Positions 11,674 to 22,849 of a DNA stretch of 64,000 nt are shown in pieces. The stretch lies in assembly GCF_021130785.1 (NCBI RefSeq), contig NC_060214.1:104586001-104650000 (forward strand), written 5' to 3'. Position 1 is the stretch's first letter; each line of letters begins with the position of its first letter. The DNA is from Homalodisca vitripennis. Lineage: Eukaryota > Arthropoda > Insecta > Hemiptera > Cicadellidae. The notes beneath the pieces are model-generated. The model was not told the DNA's origin. It ran no database searches and worked only from the letters and a program-made list of their open reading frames with translations. The position numbers and the translations under genes are program-made.

Positions 11674-13855
11674 TTAATATAACAGCTCTCGGAAGAATGC
11701 CTTGTTATTTTCTTCAACGTAATCAATAATTGCAGAAATATCCTTTTTCTTGTTTGGTGCCAACTGAACTGTTGCTGGAAGTTTTTCCAATTCTACAGCT
11801 GCAATGTCTTTCATTGTCTTTCCTTTCTTCAATACATAAACATTTTCCCAGGTACAATAATATCGGAACAGTTTTTTTTTGCAGGACACAATACCAGGCT
11901 TTTGTTTGCTGATTCTGATCAAAGAAACCTGAGTGATACCAAGTTTTTAGTGGTAATGCACTCTGAAGCTTTTCTTTCAAAGTCAAAGAAACTATCATAC
12001 ATGTTCAACACTCGAAAAGGCTTTGTAGGCCTAGCCTCCTTGATTACATTTTCAAGATCTTCCATTACTTGCATTTTGGCTGTCTTGCTGCTTTTCTCTA
12101 TTATAGCGAAATCGCGATCAGGAACAGAAAAAACTGTGGCCGGCAAACAAAAACTTGTGTTCGACTGACTTAAAAAGTTCCAGTTCTACTAAATACACGT
12201 ACAAAAATATCAACATTAGATTTTTTATTTGACCTGAGCAATTGTCGCTCCATAAAATAAGATTTGGTTTTCTGATTGGAAGTAAACCCGAGTTTAGAGC
12301 CTGCAAAATACATGATGCCATTTCATTCCCTCCTCTACCTCCTTGCCCCTCATGCCACAAACACATTATGCCATCGTTTGTATCGGTTATGTGAATGTTG
12401 AAATTATAACAAGAGAGCTGGCGCAAGTAGTACATGTTACAATGAGTCTATTTAGAAAGTGGGAACACTTTTTCTAAGTCCATAATAATGGTGCAATGTT
12501 GGCTGAGAGGTAAGGTACTGGATACTGTGTCATCTGTTATTGTAGAAAAGGCACTCTCAGCTTTTCTGAGGTGTAAATCGAATGCTGTTTTGGCTTTGTC
12601 TGATTGTATGGGGTCATTGGCTTGTGATTGTATTTTTAAATAGTCACACCTTTTGTAGGTATCAGTTCTAGGTCGTCTAAAAGATAGCTTAGGAAAGTCT
12701 TTTAGAAATACTTTGCGGTAGAACTTGTATGTTACACCACTATCAGGATACATGAGAATAATGATTTATTCCATAATAACTAAACAATTAAATAACATTA
12801 CATAACCTCGGAATTACACTGCCACGATTTCCAGTTATGTGGCAGAGCAACTAAAAATATAATATATAAATAAACAGAGTCCAGTCCATCACTTTAACTG
12901 CCATCTTCCTTAAAGGGAGTAAACATGCGGCTTTTAAGTCACTACTGAGGTATTCTTTTTCGGATTTCAAACGACTGTAATGAGAAACCTCTCTTGGGAA
13001 CGAGCTAATATGATTTTTAACTTGAATTCTGTCCCGTTCAGTAAACTTGAACTTTTTAGGTCCTCTGCGGTTGTCTTTAAAAATTAAAGAGCCCGATTGT
13101 TTCTCGATAACAATTGTTTGAATTTATTTAGGAGAAATTCCAAAGGTACTTAAAAATGTAGCTTTACATACTCTCTTGAAGTCTCCAGACTCATCTGGAA
13201 GTGTGTAGCTGATGGTTGACTGTCTTCTACTCTTTCCATCTTCATTATAGGTACCATGTCGTCGTCTTTGAACAGGAATAATCTCAATTAGACCCATCAG
13301 GTAATTGCCTTGTTGGTTCAAGTCAAGTTGGCGGTATTCTTCAAACAGTTGTGTTTTCATATGAAAAATCTCTCTGCAGCTGAACTTACACTTGCAGACA
13401 ACTTGAAAAAAAATTACATAAAGAAACCGGTAAAACTTAACATGTGAGTACTGTAAGCAAGGTCTAGGCAAGGAATGTGGGCCTAAAACGTAGGTAAAAG
13501 TAGCCCTAAGTATTGAGGTACAAAAGGTTAGGTTAGTTTAGATTAATTTAGATGTATTTAAAGTTTTGACTAAGTTTTTCATCAGTGATATTGTACAAAA
13601 TAATAATTAAGACTTTAGTTAATATAAAATTAAGAAATATTGAGTAGTATACGTTTACTTTTCCTGTAAAAAAACCAAAAGAACTAACCTGTAAATTTGG
13701 CGGTTGTTTTGTTGCAACTTCCTTCCTATTCTCCTTCTTCTGTGTAAGATAAGGCTTTCCACCTAGTCTTGCCTTTTGCGGTTTAGCTCTGAAAGTAAGT
13801 TTCTCATCAACTTCATCATTAGTAAAAGCACTGTAGTTTATATTACTATCATCTT
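11674..13855 (-). pseudogene. Broken DUF7869-like transposon protein
   Basis: Minus-strand pieces, from N to C, follow one protein family. 13855-13690 has an acidic start, then LGGKPYLTQKK. 13400-13124 contains CKFSCREIF and EEYRQLDLNQQGNYL. 12753-12448 has SFRRPRTDTYKRCDYLK. 12435-12118 has YYLRQLSCYNFNIH, WHEGQGGRGGNEMASCI and WSDNCSGQIKNL. 12146-11919 has PDRDFAIIEKSSK, and 11922-11674 is the C-terminal tail. The WSDNC and WHEG blocks resemble a retroviral-integrase-like (RNase H fold) core as in DUF7869 proteins of insect transposons; this is recall, not a search. Breaks seen are an in-frame stop near 13121, an interruption at about 12760-12930, and a frameshift between GHSFF and PDRDF near 12130. 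A good splice donor (CAG|GTTAGT on the minus strand, exon end 13689) pairs with an acceptor near 13393-13401, suggesting a real intron. Confidence 0.65.
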
Positions 13856-14140
13856 AAATCTTGGTGAAAAACAAGCACTAGCTTGAGTAAGCAAAACAAT
13901 GGCGTGTTTTCGTTCTGCCTACTGCTCAGCTGGTGGCAGACAGGTGTGGCACTTAGATCGCATAGCAGTGCAGGCCTGTCTGGACATAGAACCAGCGCAT
14001 TCTTTTGGAGACTGTAGAAACTACTAGAAACAATATTAGCACATATATATCTTAGTAGGGCATTGGCACAAAGACTTAAATTAAATAGCATTGAAAAAAG
14101 CAAAAAGTTAAAAAATGGCACTTAGATCTATTAGCATGTC

Positions 14141-14500
14141 CAGTCTTATTACGTGTATTTCCTAAAATGTTTTAAGTTCTACTTTTCAACTAGCTTCTTA
14201 TGGTCCATCCTTAATATTCACGTAATATGTCATAATTATTTGGGTAGATTTACGGTTTAATTATTATATCAACGTATCAATGTTCTACATAAAAGGAAAT
14301 ACCTCTGTCACTTTCTATCAGTGTGCGGTTCAGCGACCCTTCGGCACCACAGAACTTCGGAAATCAAATCATCCATCGATATAGTACCAAAATAAAACTG
14401 TTTATATTTATAACAAATAGGTATGTATTTAACTACCTATATGTCCTAATAACAAATAGTAGACAGAGTCATCGTCAAAATGACATGTAGTTTTCACAGT
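14141..14500. other. Spacer, possibly 5' part of the retrotransposon
   Basis: No domain is recognised. The non-LTR element that follows may begin inside this stretch, but no start can be fixed. Confidence 0.4.
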
Positions 14501-14524
14501 AAGACAAATAAAGTCGTTTCATTC

Positions 14525-14801
14525 CATACACGATGAGACCAAGTTCGTAAATGCGTACATTGAGGAACTAGCTTCTCGACATAACATCCGAGTAATAGAC
14601 TTCAATAAAATTGTTCGGGTGCATTTCTCGATGCCTTGTAAAGGCAAGCGGATCCCAATGCGAGGCAAGCGGATACTGGAGGGAATGATAGTGTTGAACC
14701 TCGCACCTTTGAGGGCCACCCATCCGAGACTTGGGGAGTCTGCGCCCATGTTGCGTACCCTCGTTTCAACAGGAGCCCCCGCCCTTCCCACTCGAAGCTG
14801 A
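14525..14801 (+). pseudogene. ORF1 remnant with SGNH-hydrolase-like end
   Basis: One open frame reads HDETKFVNAYIEELASRHN, then IRVIDFNKIVRVHF, then MRGKRILEGMIVLNL, and ends with a Pro/Thr/Ser-rich tail at TGA 14799-14801. This matches the last strand and helix region of the GDSL/SGNH hydrolase (esterase-like) domain found in ORF1 of some arthropod non-LTR elements, where VNAYIEELC...VLDFN is followed by HG-H-L and GKRLLA. Here the catalytic-His region is altered: GKRIPMRGKR looks like a small local duplication replacing the expected His motif. The N-terminal half, including any catalytic Ser block, is not visible. It is probably inactive. The identification is from remembered family patterns. 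Confidence 0.55.
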
Positions 14802-14949
14802 AACCTACTTATGCCAGCGGGGAGTCAGCTGTTATCCCTCAATAGTCTCCAGGACAGCAACATGTCCCTTACGCTGAGCATTCATGGAATCACCTACGCC
14901 AGGTAATGGTGACAAAAATGGACGCTCTCTTGACTTAAAAAACATGGCC

Positions 14950-17560
14950 ACTCTTGTTAGTGAGAAGTCGGCCTAGGGGTGACTCGGACCCAGTTTCGAA
15001 ACATAAAAAACTCAAATACATCTTCATAAGCCTCGAAAAATTCAAAATTCTCAACCGAAAAAAGTAACTCGGTACCAGAATGCTCAAATTGCAAGAAACA
15101 ACATTTTTGACTTGGCAGTATGCTGCGAAGAGCTTAAACCTGATATTTTTATAATAACTAAGCACCGGCTTCATAGTTGAAACGATTCATCTTTTCAAAA
15201 TTCCAAATTTTGTATTGGAAGAACAATTGTGTTAAGATTTTTCAAAGCGAATAGTATCGCAATTTTTGTAAAAAAAGTTTTCAATAATCAAACGTTTCAA
15301 AATCAAGAACATCTCTGACATGAATTTTGAGGCATCGAAAAATATCAGATTGTTTTGGTAAAATTAGCCTAATTGGGTTGTATAAATCACCCAATGGCTG
15401 CAGGAATTTTTTTTAATTTTATTAATTATTAATTTTAAAAACTTGTAATTAACTTTTTCTCAATCTTAGTGAAGTTCCTAATAACAGGAGACTTTAACAT
15501 TAATTTAATGGACCCTACTGACAACCGAACCCAGCGGTTTCACGATGTTAAAATATGTTTCAATCTAAATTGCACCGACACGAGTGCTACTGCAACGATT
15601 CCTGACGTGACAGTCTCTTGTTTCGAACACAGCAATCTCTGACCATTTTGCGCAGGAGGCCGTGGTTTATTAAATTATAATTGAAGGTTACTAGGGTAAT
15701 TCGTCCCCGAAAGCTTCTCCATTTCAACGAGATTTTGAAGTCATGGCTTGGCAGTTTTAAGACAACCTTGGAAGTGTCGATGACATGTATTTCAGTGGTG
15801 GTTTCAACTATTATCTGGAAGTTGCTCGTCCGTTCAGGAGGACCATAGAAAGATCGAGGAAGACTGAGGGAATTCTTCTATCTCGAGAGAAGCTAAAGTT
15901 TTCACAATATTTTCATTAGAAACAAAAATTTTATTTCAAATCTTTTTCAGAAACTACCGAAGGATCTATAAAAAAGTCATACGATCAGCTAAAGCGTGTG
16001 ATGTAAACAGAGCCTTAGGTAATTGAGAAAACTTCTAACGGGGAATAATTCTAAGAAAACATTTCTCTAAATAAAAACTGGATATAAACACCAAATAAAT
16101 TGCAATCAAAATGGAAGACAAAATTGTTGAAAATCAAACTCAAGTGGCAAACGAATCCAATAAGTACTTCTCTTCCGTGGCTACTGTGAACTCGGCGTTC
16201 AATTAACCTCAGTTGCACGGGTGAGATGCTGTTGAACTATTTGCATCTATGACTTTGGCTTATGTCTGTGAAGAATATGCAACACTTGTGATACAGGGAC
16301 TTACCTTGCAAGCAACTATCGTCAAATCTCAATTCTTCAAGTGTTCAGCAAAAGTTTTGAAAAATGTTTTTGAAAAGACAAAAGCTTTCTAGATAATAAA
16401 AATTCTAAACCCAGAACAATTTTAATTTACAAACAATAGATATACAGTGGATGATGTGAACACAATGATATCAATGGATTGGAACTACGAGAACTTGTGC
16501 CTACCATATTCCTTGACTTATCCAAAGATTTTGACTGTGTGCATTATGAGACACTGCTGCAAAAGTTGGAGAAATGCGGCATACGGGGTCCCTCGCACTT
16601 ATTGCTCACTTCTTACCACAAGGATCGAACAGTGCGCTGAGAACACTGTTTCAAAGTAAATTAAAATGACCCACGTTGTCCCTCAGAGCTCCGCATTTTG
16701 GCCATTTTGTTCCTAATTCACGTCTGTAGATTGAAATCAGTGATCCAGCATGGAACACTTGTTCTGTACGCTGACGATACTACTCTCTGTCTCAACAAAT
16801 CAACGCAAGATTTGGATATCAATTCTTTCATAGAATGAAATGCATGCGATCGGTACTTCGCTGAAATGAACCTGAAAACAAACAGTCAAAAACAAATGTC
16901 GTACATTTTAGTCTTATACAAAATTATCAGGCAGCGTGGCCCGTTGTGTTTTTGGATGATTTTCTTTAAGAGGAAACTGATTCCACAAAGTATTAGGGAA
17001 TGTTTATAGATAGACTGACCTGGGTGGATCATGTTGACAGTTTTTGTGCTAGAGTGGCCTCACGCATATATGCCTTGCGGAATTTAGCAAAGTTCTGTTC
17101 CCTCAGAGTTTTAAAAATGGCCTAATTGGGCTTAATCAACCCACAGTATACATATGGAGAGAGGCTTTGGAGAGGTTGTGCCAGAAACAAAATGGAAAGA
17201 GTTTTCAAGCTCCAAAAAAAAGGCAACAGAATCATTGCAAAGCTGAATTTTAGAGCCGCGCAGGGAATCTTTCAGGGAGCTGGGATTGTTGACTTTGCTG
17301 TATCTCTAGATTCTTGAAGTGATCACGTACTGCAAATCAAAGTGTGATTTGCTTCGTGGCGGTGACGTTTACTAACATGAGACAAGAGGCAGGGGCAATT
17401 TTCAAACTCGGCATTACAGACTGACGTTATCACAACACCTTCGCAACAAGTTGGTGTCAAACTGATCATCAACCTCCCTAAGGGTGACATATTCATTCCA
17501 ACAATCACAATCAATTCAAAAATCATCTCAAATGCCTTTTAGTGTAAATAGCGTTTTATT
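14950..17560 (+). pseudogene. ORF2 remnant: endonuclease plus reverse transcriptase
   Basis: An early endonuclease piece reads CCEELKPDIFIITKHRL (about 15115-15170). It is followed at about 15480 by LITGDFNINLMDP, the GDFN motif of APE-like endonucleases, and an SDHFAQEAVVY-like block near 15636. The reverse transcriptase is clear: FLDLSKDFDCV and HYETLLQKLEKCGIRGPSH at 16500-16600, a decayed SQGS/ILGP block near 16680, and LYADDTTLCLN (YADD catalytic box) at 16763-16800. The C-terminal part has ERVFKLQKKGNRIIAKLNFR at about 17187-17260, the usual thumb/linker helix. Many frameshifts and stops occur, so this is not functional. In life it would nick target DNA and copy its RNA there. Confidence 0.8.
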
Positions 17561-17795
17561 CTGTCGATGAATTCATAATATCTAAATTTGCACTAGATCT
17601 GAAGTCAGTATGAATCTGTCTGCTCTGGATCTAAAGTCAATTTGAATGTGTTTGAGCGAATGTATGAATTGAAAGTGTGAATGTGTATGAATTTCCAGTT
17701 AGGACTATAATTATTTATTTTATGACGATTTTGATAGGGTGATCGTAAATTGTAAAAAATTTCAATAGATTATTATTATCATTATTGTTATTACC

Positions 17796-18020
17796 TAAAA
17801 TTACGAATAAGGGTAATTATCTCCCAGCGTATAAAATGAAACGATAAAACTAAATTTGATTAGAATACAATGGAATGTATGTTATGAAAAAGTAATTTTG
17901 GTACACAAGCAAAATAATAAAATATTTAGGGCATATACGTAAAAGGCTTTTTTCTCATAACAACTTTTATAAGTTAATGAACCAATCTAGTAAGGTTTTC
18001 ATAAACACACCTACTAGAAA
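17796..18020. other. AT-rich spacer
   Basis: Nothing recognisable between the retrotransposon tail and the ACAACC repeat. Confidence 0.5.
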
Positions 18021-18061
18021 CCAACCACAACCACAACCACACAACCACAACCACAACCACA
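18021..18061. repeat. (CCACAA)n microsatellite
   Basis: About seven units of CCACAA/ACAACC with one shortened unit. Confidence 0.85.
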
Positions 18062-18747
<686 letters not shown>

Positions 18748-18792
18748 TGACATAAAATGAATTATAAGTTCTGGGCAAAACAAATATTTTAA

Positions 18793-19165
18793 TTACAAGG
18801 GTGAGTAAGCCACACCACTTGTCTCGTTACAGACTTCGCTGAAGTTTGATGATAAATTTCAAGTTTAAGACACAATGTATTAAGCTACAAGTGTTACTAT
18901 GTCACATTTAACTTAATCATTGTACTCAGTTTGTTTAAAATTACAGTTTTCCTAAGATTTTATTTTACGTATTTATTTCTTCTTGAAACCCATAAGAGCA
19001 AAACAATATATTTATCAATGTTCTTTCAAATTCTATGAACTACCCTTAAAGTTCATGGAAATGTCATAGAGCATTTTGTTTCCGAGATATCTTGTGGGCA
19101 GACGGGCAGTTAGACACAGAAATTAAACTATCCAACGATATGCTTCGCCCACGCTCAGCCAAATA
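18793..19165 (+). repeat. Dispersed repeat copy (CACGTG-core family), longest
   Basis: It starts with GTGAGTAAGCCACACCACTTG, then TCTCGTTACAGACTTCGCTG and a TTTCAAGTTTA string. It continues to a GTGGGCAGACGGGCAGTTAGAC block and a CGCCCACGCTCAGCC block near 19150. The same order is seen in the minus-strand copy at 58540-58960. This copy suggests a unit of about 370 bp or more. Confidence 0.45.
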
Positions 19166-22100
19166 CAATGTTTTAAATTTCTCTTATCACGTATCCTATA
19201 TTAAGTAATATTACAGATTTTTTATTCCGTACGAAGTTACGGTTTAAAGTTTCAGATAACAAACTCTCAAACTGTAACTGTAAAACACAATTTCCTAGTT
19301 GAAGAAAGTTTCCGAGATGTCAAAGAGAACGACCCAAATATTTCTTTATCGTAAAGTTTCAGCGTCTTCAATCTTATGAGTTCCGTCACTATTCCAATTT
19401 TCTCTGTATTCCTTACTGACAGTAAAGTGTGTGTGTTTCTTCTCACCATATTGTTAAAGCTAAAAGCTTTTCCTCTGTTATTGGAAAGTCATGGCAGCTT
19501 TATTTGAATGCGAGCTGTTTACTTTTTTACTTCATATCATCAGTCACGATTTATTTTTCATAATATAAAGTGTTAACTGAAATACAATCATTTTCTAAAT
19601 ATTTATATTCGATTACAATTTGGTTGGTAGACTTGGCACAAAATTAAAGGGCAATTTTTCTCATTATTGATGGAAATTCCTTTTCGATGTTAAAAAATCA
19701 CATTCGTATATTTGATCATATTGTTTGAAATTTTGTGGAGCACAGAATTTATTACACCTAAAATGGTTTACAACATCTTATCTCTATAATAACAATAAGT
19801 TTTCCTGTTATCAGTTATTTTGTACCTCGGTCTGAAACACTGAAAAATAAATAACATGATCTATTCCAACCAATATATTTACTTGTTTTAATATTCGATC
19901 ATTTATCACACGTATTCGGTGTTAAAACAACAACTTTCATACAATTTCCCAAATTAGTTAATACATTACACTACAAAATTAAATTAGTACATTAACTTTA
20001 TATTTTAGGTCTGTGACTTTCACAAATGTTACATTTCACTAAGCACATTATTATAGAAAAGAAAATGTTTAACGTAACATTTAACTCAAATAAATTTATG
20101 AAGATGAAGAACAGTAGTGTTGTTAAAGATTTGTAATGAACAATAGGAAACACAATCAATTTAATTTTAAAACTTTTTGAAAAATCATACATAAAAGTGT
20201 ATTGGATATTTAAATAATCTTCTAGTTAAAGTTAATAGCTTGCTCTCTTAATTGTTTCTTCTATATTGCTTCATATTTTACTTTATTTGCTACAGATAAA
20301 AGTATTATTTTTTATTACAAAGGAGAAAATGTTATCGTTCTCTTTGTGTCCCTCCGCTCTGTATAAATGGATATGGTTTTGATCACTCACGTGTTTATAT
20401 TCTTTATTTTTAAACAATAAAGGCAATTCTCAGATCTTGTATGGATGACAGATTGTTCTGTTCCAGGCAACTACTGAGGAGGTCATGCAGCATTCATACT
20501 TGAGGAATCCATGACAGAGTGTAGCATGGATGCAGTGACAGGTTTACTGACTAATAGCATTAGGTATTTGGTAATTTTTCCTTAGCAATGGGACTTCCAA
20601 GTTAAAGATCGACGGCTAGTGACTGATCACGGTGCCATGTTATAAAGTGTATTAGGTCTGATGGCTAAACTCGTTCACGTGACTTTTCGATTTCAGCGTT
20701 GAAGTTGAGTCTTCTTTCATGACCTTAAAAACTTCTTCACTGACCTTGATTTAGCTCAGTAAATCACGTAATTTGATGGTAACTCTTCACATAATAAGGA
20801 GATTCCGCATCTTACAAAACTCTGATAATTGATTACATCCCTTCACAAAAATAAATTTGTATATTATCTATACAATCGTATATTTGTATAGATAACTGAA
20901 TCAGTCAAGCCTGAAACTATAAAATGTCCTATTTAGCCCATTGAATAAATATAAAACTATGTTTCTTACATAAAGAAGTAAATATTGATGATTCAACATA
21001 GTAGAAATAATAGCAAGAGAGCAGGGATTAATTACGTTTATCCCCGTTTAGAGTTAAACATAACCCGGAAGATAACCATATTAAATACCAGATTTTTTAA
21101 TATTTCAATTTGTAAACTAATGACTGTAAATGATAAAGCTTGTTCGTTTCGTCTGATTTATTTGTATGTTATGAGTGTACACAACTGTCCTTAACTTTTC
21201 ACTTCATTTTCATACAATGTATATATAGTACAGTTTAATTTTGTTTTCGGTAACAAGTCTCAATGATACTATAATACCCCGGTTTGTAGTATAAAAATTG
21301 AGATTATGGAAAGTTTACCAATTTGGGAACATTATAAGCATAAATAATTTTGCTCCAGATTTCAAAATTTGAATGAATTTTTAAATAAATAAGTATAAAA
21401 ATATTTCAAGTAAGGTCGCTGAACTTTGATAACGTTAAATTCACATCAACTGTTATAGGTATTTTATTGCACGTAACCATTATATATTCATTTTGAACAT
21501 TTAATTCTTTCTATGAAATGTGTGACTCGTACAAGATGTAATCGTACACAAAAATACCGTAAGTGTTCCATCCTACGCTTAACAATAAGCATAACATTTT
21601 TTAATGATGTAACAAACGATAGTTACACAATTGGTGAAAGATAAAATGTCAGCTCTTTGAGCAGTAAAAGTACCGTAAATCTCAATCTTCCACTAGGAAA
21701 GATACTCTCAAATGACAAACACAAAGATAGAAAATCTCAAAATCGTAAATTTTGAAATCTTTCAGTCTGGCAAATCATAACAAATTTCCAATTTCTGGCA
21801 CATTCACCACTACCAATAGGATGTGTGTTGTCTTTCACTGTGGCAAGATTATATTTTGACAAGTTTCAGCTAAAATAATTTTGTTCATTAAGAAACGTTT
21901 TATTAGAGATATAATAGATCATTATTTTTATTTTTATAATTACTTTTCAGTCATTATCTCTTTTATACTATTTAAAATACATACCTTGATTCATAACACA
22001 TTAAACTCGTTTAGACAATTGAGTTAGGTTTCATAGCAATATTTCATTAACGATAGTTATGATTAGGTAGGTACCGCAAGAGTGCGCTGAAGAAAGCTCT

Positions 22101-22680
22101 TGTAACTGACTTTTAACGTAACAAGGCACTGTGTTTTATTGAACGAATGAGCTCCATGTGTCAATATGGCATATGTTTTAATCTCATACGACTGTACTCA
22201 GCCTTATTATAAATGGTATTTTTACGTTTATATATTGGTTTCCCTGTATATTCAAATCTAAATATTTTATTTCAATAAAAATAGGCTGGCCTTAAATAAA
22301 ATGGTTGTTTATGAAACTCATTGTCACTAATGTATACTTTCACAGTCCATATTAACCAAATTTTCTACTTATTAACACAAGAGTCAATTTAACATTGCGG
22401 CAGTCAATAATTATTAACACAAGACCATCTTTCATGATCACGACTATTACCAATAATTATGTCACTTCAAAAGTTCAGTTCTAAAATTCCATTAGCTCGC
22501 TCTGTCGCTCCAGCTTCTTATAAAGTTATTGGCGTTTCCAGAACATTCAAATTCCAGAGCCTAATAGATGAATGGAGAAGGGTGACAGTGTCCACCCACC
22601 GCTCATTCAAGGAGGAGCGGTGCGGGTCATATAAAGAAACTGCCCCAACTCACGGGGTACTCTCTCCCCAACAACGCTAT
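19166..22680. other. AT-rich intergenic sequence
   Basis: No recognisable gene. A stretch at 20430-20770 is less AT-rich than its surroundings, but no frame in it resembles a known protein. Confidence 0.45.
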
Positions 22681-22689
22681 TCATCTATT

Positions 22690-22835
22690 ATACATTTTGT
22701 TACTGTCAGGAAACTCGATGTCTTATTCTCTTTGTATCGGACGTTGGCCTGTCCGATTCTCCAACACTCTCACAACATTATCATGCATAAGTTGAAGAAT
22801 ATAGATAAGTTCGTTTTCGAGGTTTCATTCGGATA
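22690..22835 (+). pseudogene. Possible non-LTR reverse-transcriptase C-terminal remnant
   Basis: The frame ending at 22836 contains SLYRTLACPILQHS and then HKLKNIDKFVFEVSFG. This resembles the 'SLVRPILEY-S-VW...KLERIQNKFLRF-SFR' block that follows the polymerase domain in Jockey/CR1-type elements. The upstream part of the frame (22459-22690) is not recognised. There is no catalytic motif in the window here. Chance resemblance is possible. Confidence 0.35.
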
Positions 22836-22849
22836 GAGATACATATAAA

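Larger units (their letters stand above)
11360..14140 (-). mobile_element. Decayed DNA transposon with DUF7869-like protein
   Basis: The two ends share an inverted motif. 11563-11589 (GACATAGCTAATAGATCT then AAGTGCCAC) is the near-exact reverse complement of 14115-14140. Further copies of the core GATCTAAGTRC lie at 11541, 11623 and 13946. A 45-50 bp hairpin (11527-11571 with 11599-11648) sits at the left end. Between the ends the minus strand encodes a broken DUF7869-like protein. The outer boundary on the left is uncertain: it could be near 11366, where GCTAAGTGCC occurs, or near 11527. No target-site duplication is clear. Confidence 0.6.
14500..17795 (+). mobile_element. Decayed non-LTR retrotransposon (CR1/Jockey-like)
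   Basis: The order is an ORF1 remnant, an endonuclease, a reverse transcriptase, a C-terminal region, then a short microsatellite-like tail of TTATTATTATC type at 17771-17795. That is the layout of EN-bearing non-LTR elements. There are no LTRs. The 5' boundary is unclear, and the coding parts are full of stops and shifts. The clade call (CR1/Jockey-like) is inference. Confidence 0.75.

Noticed and set aside
11674..12168. Plus-strand frames at 11730-11912 and 11902-12168
   Set aside because: They are antisense shadows of the DUF7869-like coding sequence, which has the family motifs on the minus strand.
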